From NCBI GenBank assembly GCA_947649575.1, contig CANSRZ010000005.1, forward strand, positions 1 to 64,000: a stretch of 64,000 bases of DNA, written 5' to 3'. The stretch's first letter is position 1. Every line of letters starts with the position of its first letter. This document shows, piece after piece, positions 38,077 through 47,635 of this stretch. The translations under genes and the position numbers were made by a program. The notes beneath the pieces are model-generated. The model was not told the origin of the DNA and did no database searches. It worked only from the letters and a program-made list of their open reading frames with translations. Source of the DNA: an uncultured Clostridia bacterium. GTDB taxonomy: Bacteria; Bacillota; Clostridia; Christensenellales; UBA1242.

Positions 38077-39228
38077 TTATTTATGGCAATCACAATGGTC
38101 ATCACAATGGCAGTCGTGTTCGCCACAGCCACAGTCGTCGCCACAGCAGATTTCTTCCATATATTTGTCAAGATTTTGAGATTTGTAGAAGTTCTCTGGC
38201 ATCCAGTCAGTTGTTGTGAAACCAGCAGGGGCACACATAACTTCTGGAATACGATTGATAACTGTTGCACAGGTAAGTTCAACAGTGCTTGGGCGTTCAA
38301 TCACAACACGTGTGTTTGGCTCTCCCTCAATTGTCCAATCATTGCAGTCGAATTCTTTTGAGTCATACACTTTGCCAATACATTCAGATTCAATCACGAT
38401 TCCCTCTTTTGTTTCAGTTGTAACAACCGCGCTCATGCCAGTGCAGTTGCCTTTTGCAATAGTCATGCCAAGAGTTGAACTTTTTAAATTTTTGCTTGCG
38501 ATTTGAGGAATGCATTTTTGAGTTTGACGTTTAACGTGAAGTCCAAGTTTTTCGCAGAGCCAGCCATTAACATTCCACATATAACTTGGCGCAAAATTGC
38601 CAGCATTGATAATCTTTTTTCTTTCTTCGTCAGAGATGTTGTCAGCAGAAGCTACTTCTTTTTCAAATTCAGCAGGAGTGAGTCCAGCACCATGAACTTT
38701 TGCAAGAGAAATGCCATAATCTTCAACATTATAACTTGATTTGCCTCTGATTTTTGTTATCTTGTGAGTAGCCCCAGCAAGTACACTGATAAGGTTGCCC
38801 CAGAAAACATCTTGATAACCGCTTCCGCAAATTGTGCATCCGTTTTCTTGGCAAAGTTTGTCAAGTTTTTTGAATAATTTAGGATTGCTATTTTGTGGAA
38901 AGAAAGCCTCCTCACAAGTTGAAATTGCGTTAACTCCATTTTTTGCGCAGATTTCATAAGCAGGATAGTTTTCAGCAAATACACTTGTAGTTGTCACAAT
39001 TGCAACGTCAACATCGTTGACTTGCAAGAATGTGTCAAATTCCTTAGCGTCTTGAATCTTTACACCAAGTTTTTTGCTTCCTCCAATAATTTCTGAAATG
39101 TCTTTGCCAATTACAGCAGGGTTAATATCAAAAGCGCCTACAATTTTTACGCCTTTTTCAAGTGCATAACGCATTGTGTAAGCACTCATTTTGCCACAGC
39201 CATATTGAACCATTTTGATTTTTTCCAT
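38077..39228 (-). CDS. NAD(P)-dependent dehydrogenase, DapB-like N-domain (2,4-diaminopentanoate dehydrogenase type), with Cys/His-rich tail
   Basis: MVQYGCGKMSAYTMRYALEKG, CAKNGVNAISTCEEAFFPQ, GSGYQDVFWGNLISVLAGATHKITKIRGKSSYNVEDYG; C-term CCGDDCGCGEHDCHCDDHCDCHK. Confidence 0.8.
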   Translation of the reverse strand: MEKIKMVQYGCGKMSAYTMRYALEKGVKIVGAFDINPAVIGKDISEIIGGSKKLGVKIQDAKEFDTFLQVNDVDVAIVTTTSVFAENYPAYEICAKNGVNAISTCEEAFFPQNSNPKLFKKLDKLCQENGCTICGSGYQDVFWGNLISVLAGATHKITKIRGKSSYNVEDYGISLAKVHGAGLTPAEFEKEVASADNISDEERKKIINAGNFAPSYMWNVNGWLCEKLGLHVKRQTQKCIPQIASKNLKSSTLGMTIAKGNCTGMSAVVTTETKEGIVIESECIGKVYDSKEFDCNDWTIEGEPNTRVVIERPSTVELTCATVINRIPEVMCAPAGFTTTDWMPENFYKSQNLDKYMEEICCGDDCGCGEHDCHCDDHCDCHK

Positions 39229-39294
39229 ATTAAAACCTCCAAGAATATTATACACAAAATGCACTAATTTTGTAAAATGTTTTACACAAATTTT

Positions 39295-40008
39295 TTAATT
39301 CAATGCAAATTCAACTTTTAATCTGGCGCAAATTGTAACTTTGCCAACCATATCATTGTCAATCATTCCATCATTATAGTTTCTGTAAAGACTTGAAGAT
39401 GTGTAAACATATTCTTCATTGATTGAAAGCAATTGCAAACTATCAATTTCTTGTCCAGAAAGTTGTGAGGCTTTTTGCTTTGCGTTTTCAAGGCAGGTGA
39501 GTAGGGTTTGAGAATATACTTCTTCTTGATTAGAAATTTCATAATTGATATTTCTGATTGATGTTGCACCATGGGTTGTTACAGCGTCTATGCATGGCTT
39601 GATATTCTCAAGCGAGTTTACTTTAAAGCTGAAAGTTGTTGTGGCATAATAACCTGTGAGTGTTCTGCAATTTGAATAATCATAGCTTGGATATGCTGAA
39701 AAGCATTCAGTGATAATTGAGTCTTTTTGAATTCCGCAATCGATAAGAGCATTGACGCAATCGTTAAAAAGTTGCATGTTTTCGTCCTTGGCTTTTGTGA
39801 TATCTTGTGACATAGTTTCAATGCAAGCAGTGATAGTGGCTCTATCAGGGGAAACTTCTTGGCAAGCCTCACCTATAACACAAATTGAAGAAACATCATC
39901 TGCTTTTGCATAAGCGCTTTGACTATTTGGAGTGGCTGCAAAAGTAATCCCCAAAACAGTTGATATCATTAGTAAAAGTGTAAGCGACAATATAAATATT
40001 TTTTTCAT
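39295..40008 (-). CDS. SIMPL (DUF541) domain protein, secreted
   Basis: Signal peptide; GEACQEVSPDRATITACIETMSQDITKAKDENMQLFNDCVNALID. Confidence 0.85.
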   Translation of the reverse strand: MKKIFILSLTLLLMISTVLGITFAATPNSQSAYAKADDVSSICVIGEACQEVSPDRATITACIETMSQDITKAKDENMQLFNDCVNALIDCGIQKDSIITECFSAYPSYDYSNCRTLTGYYATTTFSFKVNSLENIKPCIDAVTTHGATSIRNINYEISNQEEVYSQTLLTCLENAKQKASQLSGQEIDSLQLLSINEEYVYTSSSLYRNYNDGMIDNDMVGKVTICARLKVEFALN

Positions 40009-40111
40009 AATAACCTCCGAGTTTAATTTAACCGAAAGTTTAAGAAATATTTAAATGTAAGGACTTTTCGACAAAACAAGGCAAATAGATATAAAAAATA
40101 ACATTTTTAAC

Positions 40112-40142
40112 AAAAAAAGCAGTTGTTTTTAACTGCTTTTTT
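40112..40142 (+). terminator. Stem-loop with T run between two minus-strand genes (orientation uncertain)
   Basis: AAAAAAAGCAGTTGTTTTTAACTGCTTTTTT. Confidence 0.6.
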
Positions 40143-40157
40143 ATTTATTGTTATTGA

Positions 40158-40958
40158 TTACATAGGCAAGTTTGGTCTTTCTGTTGGATAAGAAGCGAGA
40201 TCGTCTGGGAATTTAATTTGGTCAGGTGAACCAACAAGCTCAAGAGTTGTAGACAAGCTCATTTTAACGCCCATATATGTTGTACTTGCATTTACTGTTG
40301 TTTTAAGTCCTGCCAAAGAGTTGTTTTTAAACACAAGCCAGAAGTTATATGTGCCAAAGTCTATATTAGAGCCAGGCAAAATTGAACTCATATCTCCAAC
40401 GATATCTTCAGTTAAAGCGTCGCCAGCAATCGAAATGTGATATTTTGTTGACGTGCCTTTTTCAGCTTTTTCAACTGTGTATTTTGTTTGATCTTGGATT
40501 GTGTTAAGGTTATCTAACAAGCCTTTAAAGTCAATTTGATCGCCAATAAATCCATTGTTTCCAGAGACAATTTCATCAAATCCCATATCTTCAGCAGGTT
40601 GTTGAACTTTTACTCCGTTATAGTTCATATAAACTGTGTTATCAACATAATACATATTCATAGTTATGCCGTCGGCTTCCATTGTCATGCTTAATTTGTT
40701 ATCCCCAGCAGCATGAATTGTGATTTTGCTCTTTGCTTTTTCACCCTCAGCCTTGACCTCAGAATTTACAATAATTTTAAAGCCATTTTGAATTGAAGTC
40801 ATGTCCATTGCGTCAGTTTCTTCAACAATAGCCTCTTTTGTAATCTCGCTATATTTGCCTGAAGTGTCAACAAGTCCCTTTCCACCGCAAGCTGTAAAAG
40901 CAAGCATACATGGAGCCATCAAAAGCCCAACTCCTAAGATTTTTGTAAACTTTTTCAT
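40158..40958 (-). CDS. Putative lipoprotein
   Basis: Signal peptide with lipobox (LAFTACGG). Confidence 0.8.
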   Translation of the reverse strand: MKKFTKILGVGLLMAPCMLAFTACGGKGLVDTSGKYSEITKEAIVEETDAMDMTSIQNGFKIIVNSEVKAEGEKAKSKITIHAAGDNKLSMTMEADGITMNMYYVDNTVYMNYNGVKVQQPAEDMGFDEIVSGNNGFIGDQIDFKGLLDNLNTIQDQTKYTVEKAEKGTSTKYHISIAGDALTEDIVGDMSSILPGSNIDFGTYNFWLVFKNNSLAGLKTTVNASTTYMGVKMSLSTTLELVGSPDQIKFPDDLASYPTERPNLPM

Positions 40959-41028
40959 AAATACCTCCTTTAAATTTACAACTTTATAATAGTACTATAA
41001 AATTTTTATGTCAAGCGTATAGAAAAAG

Positions 41029-41655
41029 TTAATTATTTTTATAAGCCTCTTCAAAAACTTTGATAATTCTTTGATGAACTTCCTCAATACTTCCAACAGC
41101 GTCAACAATCTTTATGCGCTCGGGATACTTCTTGGCAAGCTCTAAATAGCCATTTTCAACTTTTTTATAATAGTCAAGTCCACGTTGTTCAATTCTGTCT
41201 TGCTTATTTTCAATCAATTTGCGTTCATAAGAAATCTCAGCAGATTGATTTAACAAAATTGTGAGATCGGGCTTTATTCCGCCTGTGGCATACTCGATTA
41301 TTGGCATAAGTTCTTCAGGATTTTTGTCAATTGAATACCCTTGATACACAAGATTGCTGTCATAAAACCTGTCAAACATAACAAGTTTCCCTTGATTTAG
41401 TGCTGGTTTTACTATTTCTTCAATAAGCTCAGCACGAGAAGCGTTTAAAAGCAAAGTTTCAGCTTTGGAACATAGTTTTAGTCCTGGATCAAGAAATATA
41501 TTTCTCATGCACTCACTTGCTTCTGTTCCACCTGGCTCACGAAGAACTAAAAAGTCAAAGTTATTTTTCCCCAAATATTCTTTAAAAAGTTTTGTTTGAG
41601 TGCTTTTCCCGCAAGCTTCTCCTCCCTCAAAAGAGATTATAAAAGATTTTTTCAT
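41029..41655 (-). CDS. tmk: Thymidylate kinase
   Basis: ISFEGGEACGKSTQTKLF, REPGGTEASE, DRFYDSNLVYQG. Confidence 0.96.
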   Translation of the reverse strand: MKKSFIISFEGGEACGKSTQTKLFKEYLGKNNFDFLVLREPGGTEASECMRNIFLDPGLKLCSKAETLLLNASRAELIEEIVKPALNQGKLVMFDRFYDSNLVYQGYSIDKNPEELMPIIEYATGGIKPDLTILLNQSAEISYERKLIENKQDRIEQRGLDYYKKVENGYLELAKKYPERIKIVDAVGSIEEVHQRIIKVFEEAYKNN

Positions 41656-41770
41656 ATATCCTCCTAATCAAAAGTATAAAAGAAACAAAAAGTTTAGTCA
41701 AATAATATATCAAAATAAATAAAAAAGTATTGTGCTTGACTATTTTGCACAAAATTTATATAATAAAGTT

Positions 41771-43597
41771 ATGAATGAGCAAATCCGCAATAAACTTAAA
41801 GTTTTGACGACCAAGCCCGGTGTTTATGTTATGCACGATAAAGACGGGGTTGTTATTTATGTGGGCAAAGCCAAAAATTTAAAAAATCGGGTTAGTCAAT
41901 ATTTTCGCAATTCGCCAAAACCGAGCAAAGTTCAAGCAATGGTGGATAGCGTTGACCACTTTGACTATTTTATAACTGTCAGCGAAATGGACGCACTCGC
42001 ACTTGAAAGCAATCTTATCAAAAAGTATCAACCTTTTTATAATATCCTTTTAAAAGACGGGAAACAGTTTCCATATATCAAAATTAACACAAAAGAACCT
42101 TTTCCAAAATTGGAAATTGTGCGAAAAGTTAAAAATGACGGTGCAAAATATTTTGGTCCATACTTTGCAGGTCTGGACGCTCGCGAAATTGTTAAGGCTG
42201 TCAACGCGGCATTCAAAATTCGCACTTGCAATAATAAAATTACTGACACATCAATTGCGAAGCGCGAGTGTTTAAACTATAGTTTAGGGCTTTGCTCTGC
42301 GCCTTGCACTAAGAAAATTGATAAAGCCGACTATGCAAAAGAAATTGACAGAGTTGTCAACTTTTTGAACGGAAATGACGACGAAATTCAAGAAATTTTG
42401 CAAAAAAAGATGGAAATTGCAGCGGAAAGTGAAAATTTTGAGAATGCTTTGATTTTTCGCGACCGCTTAAAAATGATTGCAAAGCTTAAACAACGCGTTG
42501 TTGCAAATCTGCCTAAAAATATTGATAAAGATATCTTTGCTTATCAAACGGACGGGCTTTCTGGCGTTGTAACATCAATGGTTGTTCGAGGTGGCAAAAT
42601 ATTGGGCGTTATGAATTATCCTTGTCTTGACGCCGAACTTGAAGAGAGCCAAACGTTATTTAATTTTATTGCTCAATATTATCAAAATATGATTGTTCCG
42701 CATGATATTATTGTGTCGCATGAAATTCCAGATGTAGAACTGTTGCAAGAATATTTAGGCAAAAAAATCAATCTCGTTTTTAGCCCGCACGGAGTTAACA
42801 AAACGCTGCTTGATATGGCAAAAGAGAACGCCAAAGAATATCTTGAAAAGCATATTGAAAAAGAACGTCTTAAATATAATAACACGATTGGGGCGCTTAA
42901 AGTATTGAAAGAAAAATTGGGTTTATCTCGCGTGCCTCTTAGAATGGAGTGCTATGATATCTCAAACATCAGTGGAACAAACAAAGTTTGCTCAATGGTT
43001 GTGTTCAAAAATGGCGAGCCGTCCAAAAAGGATTATCGCAAATTTAAAATTAAAACCGTTAAAGGCTCAAATGACTTTGCGTCATTGCAAGAGGCGCTTA
43101 CGCGCAGGTTAAAAAGATATAAAAATCAAGATGGGGAGAGTTTCTCAGAGCGCCCAGACTTACTAATTATCGACGGCGGAAAAGGGCAATTATCTTCTTG
43201 CTATGAAATTTTGCAAGAACAAGATTGTCTTGGCATTGATATGATTTCACTTGCAAAGCGAATTGAAGAAGTTTTTAAACCAGAAAACACAACGCCAGTT
43301 ATGTTAAAACCAGGGAGCGCTGAACTGAAAATGCTTCAACGCATCCGTGATGAAGCTCACCGCTTTGCAATAACTTTTCACCGCCAAATCCGCACAAAAA
43401 AGCAGACAGAAAGCACGCTAGACCAAATTGAGGGTGTTGGCGAAAAGAAACGCGACGCCTTACTTCACGCCTTTGGCACAAGCGAGAACATTGCAAACGC
43501 CTCAATTGACGAACTTGCACTTGTTCCAGGCATTCATAAAGCGCTTGCAATAAAAATACACAAATTTTTTGAAGAAAATAAAAAAGCAGAAGAATAA
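41771..43597 (+). CDS. uvrC: UvrABC system protein C
   Basis: GIY-YIG domain KPGVYVMHDKDGVVIYVGKAKNLKNRVSQYF; LPLRMECYDISNISGT region; LLIIDGGKGQL. Confidence 0.97.
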   Translation: MNEQIRNKLKVLTTKPGVYVMHDKDGVVIYVGKAKNLKNRVSQYFRNSPKPSKVQAMVDSVDHFDYFITVSEMDALALESNLIKKYQPFYNILLKDGKQFPYIKINTKEPFPKLEIVRKVKNDGAKYFGPYFAGLDAREIVKAVNAAFKIRTCNNKITDTSIAKRECLNYSLGLCSAPCTKKIDKADYAKEIDRVVNFLNGNDDEIQEILQKKMEIAAESENFENALIFRDRLKMIAKLKQRVVANLPKNIDKDIFAYQTDGLSGVVTSMVVRGGKILGVMNYPCLDAELEESQTLFNFIAQYYQNMIVPHDIIVSHEIPDVELLQEYLGKKINLVFSPHGVNKTLLDMAKENAKEYLEKHIEKERLKYNNTIGALKVLKEKLGLSRVPLRMECYDISNISGTNKVCSMVVFKNGEPSKKDYRKFKIKTVKGSNDFASLQEALTRRLKRYKNQDGESFSERPDLLIIDGGKGQLSSCYEILQEQDCLGIDMISLAKRIEEVFKPENTTPVMLKPGSAELKMLQRIRDEAHRFAITFHRQIRTKKQTESTLDQIEGVGEKKRDALLHAFGTSENIANASIDELALVPGIHKALAIKIHKFFEENKKAEE

Positions 43598-43612
43598 TCT
43601 TCTGTTTTTTTG

Positions 43613-44938
43613 TTATTTTTGTATAAACTCTTTAATCTTTTCGAGGCACAACTCTTTTGTGAGAATTGCTTGCGTGCCGTCAAACATGTTTTTGAGAGTG
43701 TATGTTTTGCTGGCAACTTCATTTTCGCCAACGATTAACACAAAAGGTATGTTTTTGCGCCCAGCGTCTTTAAGTTTTGCTTTGAATGAGCGGTCGTCAT
43801 AGTTGACTTCACAGCGCACTTTGTTTGAGCGGAAATATGTTGAAAGTTCAAGGCAAGGGAGAAGTGTTTCTCCAAGCGGAATAATTTCAAGTTGAGTAGG
43901 AGAAAGTGGGAACTGGCCAAGCATATTGTTTGTGTCAAGCAAATCAAACAGGCGAGTGAAGCCAATGCTCATACCTACACCTGGCAGTTTCTTATCTGTA
44001 AAGTAGCCAGCCAGATTGTCATAACGTCCGCCTCCGCAAACAGTTCCAAACTCTGGATGAGTAGGGATGATTGTCTCAAAAATTGTACCAGTGTAATAAT
44101 TCTGTCCGCGAATTATGCCCAAATGCAAAATATATTTATCCTTTGGAATTTTGTAAGCTTCCAAATATTTTGAAAGTTCTTCAAGTTCAGCAACTCCTTT
44201 AAGGAATGTTGGATTGTTTGAAAGTCCTTTAATTTGTTTTAATATATCATTAAAGTCGCCTTTAAGCATTGATAAATTGATAAGTTTGTCTGCGTCGTCT
44301 TTATTAAGTCCAAGCGCTTGCAAACTGTTAAACGCGTTATCTTTGCCAATCTTGCCAAGTTTGTCCAAGATTGTCAAAATTTCAGTTGAATGGTTGGCGT
44401 GTCCAAGCTCTACAATCATGCCAAACAAAACGTTACGATTAGAAATTTGCGTAAGAGTATCAAGTTTAAGAGCCTCAAAAGTTTCATATATAAGGTTAAC
44501 GCATTCGGCGTCAGCTGTGAGGGGAAGATTGTCTAGCCCAATTATATCGCAATCGCATTGAATAAACTCACGAAATCTGCCTTTTTGAGGGCGTTCTCCA
44601 CGGAATACTTTGCCGACTTGATAACGTTTGAATGGAAAAGTCATTGTATCGGCATTCATTGCCACGAATCGCGCAAGGGGAACTGTCAAATCATAACGCA
44701 TGCAAACATCGCTGTCGCCTTTTGTAAAGTGATAAAGCTCTTTATCTATTTCTCCGCTTGATTTGGCCAGCAAGATTTCACTATATTCAAGCACAGGCGT
44801 GTCAAGAGGAACAAAGCAATTGTTTTTGTACACTTTTTTGATTGTGTCAATCATATTGTCAAACACAATTTGCTTATGAGGTGGCAATTCCATAAAACCT
44901 GACAATTTTCGCGGTGTAATCAGTTTGTTATTTGGCAT
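43613..44938 (-). CDS. hisS: Histidyl-tRNA synthetase
   Basis: Class II motifs: KSSGEIDKELYHFT, MRYDLTVPLAR, GGGRYDNL. Confidence 0.96.
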   Translation of the reverse strand: MPNNKLITPRKLSGFMELPPHKQIVFDNMIDTIKKVYKNNCFVPLDTPVLEYSEILLAKSSGEIDKELYHFTKGDSDVCMRYDLTVPLARFVAMNADTMTFPFKRYQVGKVFRGERPQKGRFREFIQCDCDIIGLDNLPLTADAECVNLIYETFEALKLDTLTQISNRNVLFGMIVELGHANHSTEILTILDKLGKIGKDNAFNSLQALGLNKDDADKLINLSMLKGDFNDILKQIKGLSNNPTFLKGVAELEELSKYLEAYKIPKDKYILHLGIIRGQNYYTGTIFETIIPTHPEFGTVCGGGRYDNLAGYFTDKKLPGVGMSIGFTRLFDLLDTNNMLGQFPLSPTQLEIIPLGETLLPCLELSTYFRSNKVRCEVNYDDRSFKAKLKDAGRKNIPFVLIVGENEVASKTYTLKNMFDGTQAILTKELCLEKIKEFIQK

Positions 44939-45088
44939 AATTTCTCCTTTTTGATAGTAAGTTAATTTAGACTTAATTTTGTGAAGTAAAAGTATAAAAT
45001 TGACAAATATTTTACTTATATTTCAAACATAAGTCAAGTGTTTTTTGATAAAAATTTCAATATTTTTAATAAAAGTTGCAAACAACAG

Positions 45089-45200
45089 TTATCCACATTT
45101 CCACAAATAAATATTTATACACTTGTGTTAATTTTTATGCATTTTGTAGAATTTTAGCCCTTTTAGGGGTGTTTTTGGGGTAGTTATCCACTTATCCACA
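45089..45200 (+). promoter_or_regulatory. DnaA-box cluster
   Basis: TTATCCACA at 45089..45097 and 45192..45200, TTATCCACT at 45184..45192, TTATACACT at 45115..45123, in an AT-rich intergenic. Confidence 0.6.
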
Positions 45201-45372
45201 TGATTATTTGTTAAAAATTGATTAAATCATAACTTTTATGTCCATATATAGTGGTAAAAAATTCTTAAAAAAGTTATTGTTTTTGCTTGACAATTGCAAG
45301 TTGATTTAAAGTCTTTGTAATGGTTATGATTTAATACATATTTTGATTGGCAAAATGTATAATTATGTGTTT

Positions 45373-47439
45373 TTATGCTTTTTCTATGTGATTTATAAAT
45401 TTTGTTGTCTGAGAAGTCGAAATAAAGAACAATTTATGAAGCGCTCTTGTGGATGCAACATATAAAATGTTTTTATCAAGGCTGTTATTGTAATTTTCTT
45501 GATTTGCATAAGGAATAATTACAGCGTCAAACTCAATTCCCTTTGCGGTTGCGCAGGTTGTAAGCAAAATGCGGTTATTATAATCCTCTGGTTCTTCAAT
45601 ATATTTAAAGTTAAGTTTGCCTTTCAAAAGTTTTCCAAGTGCTTTTGCTTCTTTTTTACATTTGCAGATAACTGCAATGTGTTCATATTCTCCGCAGTCA
45701 CTCTCGATTATGTCTATAATAGCATTTGCTATGTTATCATCTTTTGTGTTGATAAGTTTTGGCTTGTCGCCATCACGATTTACATATTCAATATCTTTAA
45801 GCCCAAGCATATCATATGCAAAGTTTGCAATTTGCTTGGTTGAGCGATATGTTTTCTTAAGTTCAGTAAATTCTCCGCCCCACATTTCAGCCACAGTTTT
45901 CATATAGTTGTCTGGCAAGCATTTTTCAATGCATTGATTTTTATCTCCAAGAAGAATGCTTGGACAATTCCAGATTTTTTTGAACATATATAAGTCGACA
46001 GGGGTGAAATCCTGCATTTCGTCAATTATAAGATATTTTGCAGAGAAGTCATGCTTAAAGCCATAAAGATAATATTTTATCAGCATTAAAGCGCCTTTAT
46101 CCATATAAGCAACACGCTCAGACTTTGGAGTTTTTAAACCCATTCGAGTTAAGAAAATTTCAAAAACTTTATCAATATCATTTATTGGCAAGAAATTGTA
46201 AAGAAGTTTAACAAAACGCTCTTTCAGGCCTTTGTTTTGTTCTTTGTTATAATGTCTGCTTGTAGTAAACACCATTGCATATTGCCATGCAATTTTGTTT
46301 ATGCGCTCGCTGATTGTGTGACCTTTAAATGTATCAAAGAAAAGTTTGCGGGTCTGCTCTTCTGGGAAAGTAATTTGTTCTTTAACATGTCCCTCTTCGT
46401 CAACAGCAGTTACAAAGTTAAGCGTTTGTGGAGTAAAGGTGTCTGCAAGGTCACCTTTCAAAAATTTGAGAAGTTCATCAAGATATTCAAAGCTCGACTT
46501 GAATGAAATTTCATCAAGCTCTTCTTGTTTTGGATTTGTAGCAAGTTCATCAAGCATTTCTTCACGACTTTGCAAGGTTTTTTTAAGTTCAGCCGACGCA
46601 ATTTGAGCAAATGTTGTTTCTACAAGATTATCCTCGCCAAGTTCTGGCAAAACATCAGAAATATAGCCTGAGAATACATTGTTTGGTGAAATAATTAAGA
46701 TATCATTGCTTTTTAGTGTTTTGCGATGTCTGTACAATAGATATGCGGCGCGGTGCAGGGCAATAGAAGTTTTGCCTGAGCCTGCCACACCTTGAATAAC
46801 CATGTGATCAAACTCTTCAGTGCGGACAATTTTGTTTTGTTCCTTTTGAATAGTTGAAACAATCTGCTTCATTTTGCTTGATGTGTTTTTGCTTAAAATA
46901 TCTTGCAAAATTTCGTCTTGAATAGTTAAATTTGTATCAAAATATGATTTTAATATGCCGTTTTCGATTTTGTATTGACGTTTTAAAGTAAGTTTTCCAG
47001 CAGTGGCTTTGCGGTCTACATAATAAAATGCTCTGCCAGGTTCAAAGTCATAATACATAGAAGAGATTGGTGCGCGCCAGTCATAAACATAGATTTTGTC
47101 TTTATCATTGATTGTGCCAAGACCTATATATATTTGGTCATTTTCTGTTTGCCCATCAGCTGTAAAGTCAATGCGGGCAAAATAAGGGGAGGTAAGTTGT
47201 TTTTCAAGGCGATGTCGAGTCTTAACAAGCTCAGTGAGTGTATCATCGGCTTGGGCGAGGTCGGTGTAGTAACGGATAAGGTTTCCGTCTTTGGAAAGTT
47301 CATAATAGTTGTCAGTGATATATTGTTTATCCTTATCAACCTGAAAGCCAAGCATTTCAATTTTGCTTATTGCTTTGTCGACCTCTTTTTGTATGCAGTC
47401 ATGCGTAGCATTAAAATATTGTTGTTCTATTTTGTCCAT
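45373..47439 (-). CDS. HelD/UvrD-like superfamily 1 helicase
   Basis: VIQGVAGSGKTSIALHRAAYLLY, IIDEMQDFTP, DKNQCIE; start at MDKIEQQYF. Confidence 0.9.
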   Translation of the reverse strand: MDKIEQQYFNATHDCIQKEVDKAISKIEMLGFQVDKDKQYITDNYYELSKDGNLIRYYTDLAQADDTLTELVKTRHRLEKQLTSPYFARIDFTADGQTENDQIYIGLGTINDKDKIYVYDWRAPISSMYYDFEPGRAFYYVDRKATAGKLTLKRQYKIENGILKSYFDTNLTIQDEILQDILSKNTSSKMKQIVSTIQKEQNKIVRTEEFDHMVIQGVAGSGKTSIALHRAAYLLYRHRKTLKSNDILIISPNNVFSGYISDVLPELGEDNLVETTFAQIASAELKKTLQSREEMLDELATNPKQEELDEISFKSSFEYLDELLKFLKGDLADTFTPQTLNFVTAVDEEGHVKEQITFPEEQTRKLFFDTFKGHTISERINKIAWQYAMVFTTSRHYNKEQNKGLKERFVKLLYNFLPINDIDKVFEIFLTRMGLKTPKSERVAYMDKGALMLIKYYLYGFKHDFSAKYLIIDEMQDFTPVDLYMFKKIWNCPSILLGDKNQCIEKCLPDNYMKTVAEMWGGEFTELKKTYRSTKQIANFAYDMLGLKDIEYVNRDGDKPKLINTKDDNIANAIIDIIESDCGEYEHIAVICKCKKEAKALGKLLKGKLNFKYIEEPEDYNNRILLTTCATAKGIEFDAVIIPYANQENYNNSLDKNILYVASTRALHKLFFISTSQTTKFINHIEKA

Positions 47440-47485
47440 AATTTTCTTACCCCCATTTTTTTGTTTAGAAACATATATGTAGGTT

Positions 47486-47582
47486 GTGCAACTTTTCCAC
47501 ACCAAATTGCTTTTGCAATTTGGAGTTAAAGCCAATTTTTCAAATTGGCTTTGCAAACTGAAAGTTTGCGGAAAAGTTGCGC
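47486..47582. repeat. Four-way-junction (cloverleaf) inverted-repeat element
   Basis: Outer stem GCAACTTTTCC/GGAAAAGTTGC encloses three perfect hairpins of 9, 11 and 7 bp. Confidence 0.8.
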
Positions 47583-47635
47583 TAAACATTATAATTCTTA
47601 TATTCCCTTTCTTACTCTTCAATTTGTTCTACAGT

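Noticed and set aside
38083-38160. Short CA-rich tandem-like repeat (cacaatggtcatcacaatggcagtcgtg...)
   Set aside because: Explained by codons of the Cys/His/Asp-rich dehydrogenase tail on the minus strand.
47439-47622. Longer N-terminus of the HelD-like ORF
   Set aside because: The extra 61 codons translate the cloverleaf element; MDKIEQQYF is the natural start.
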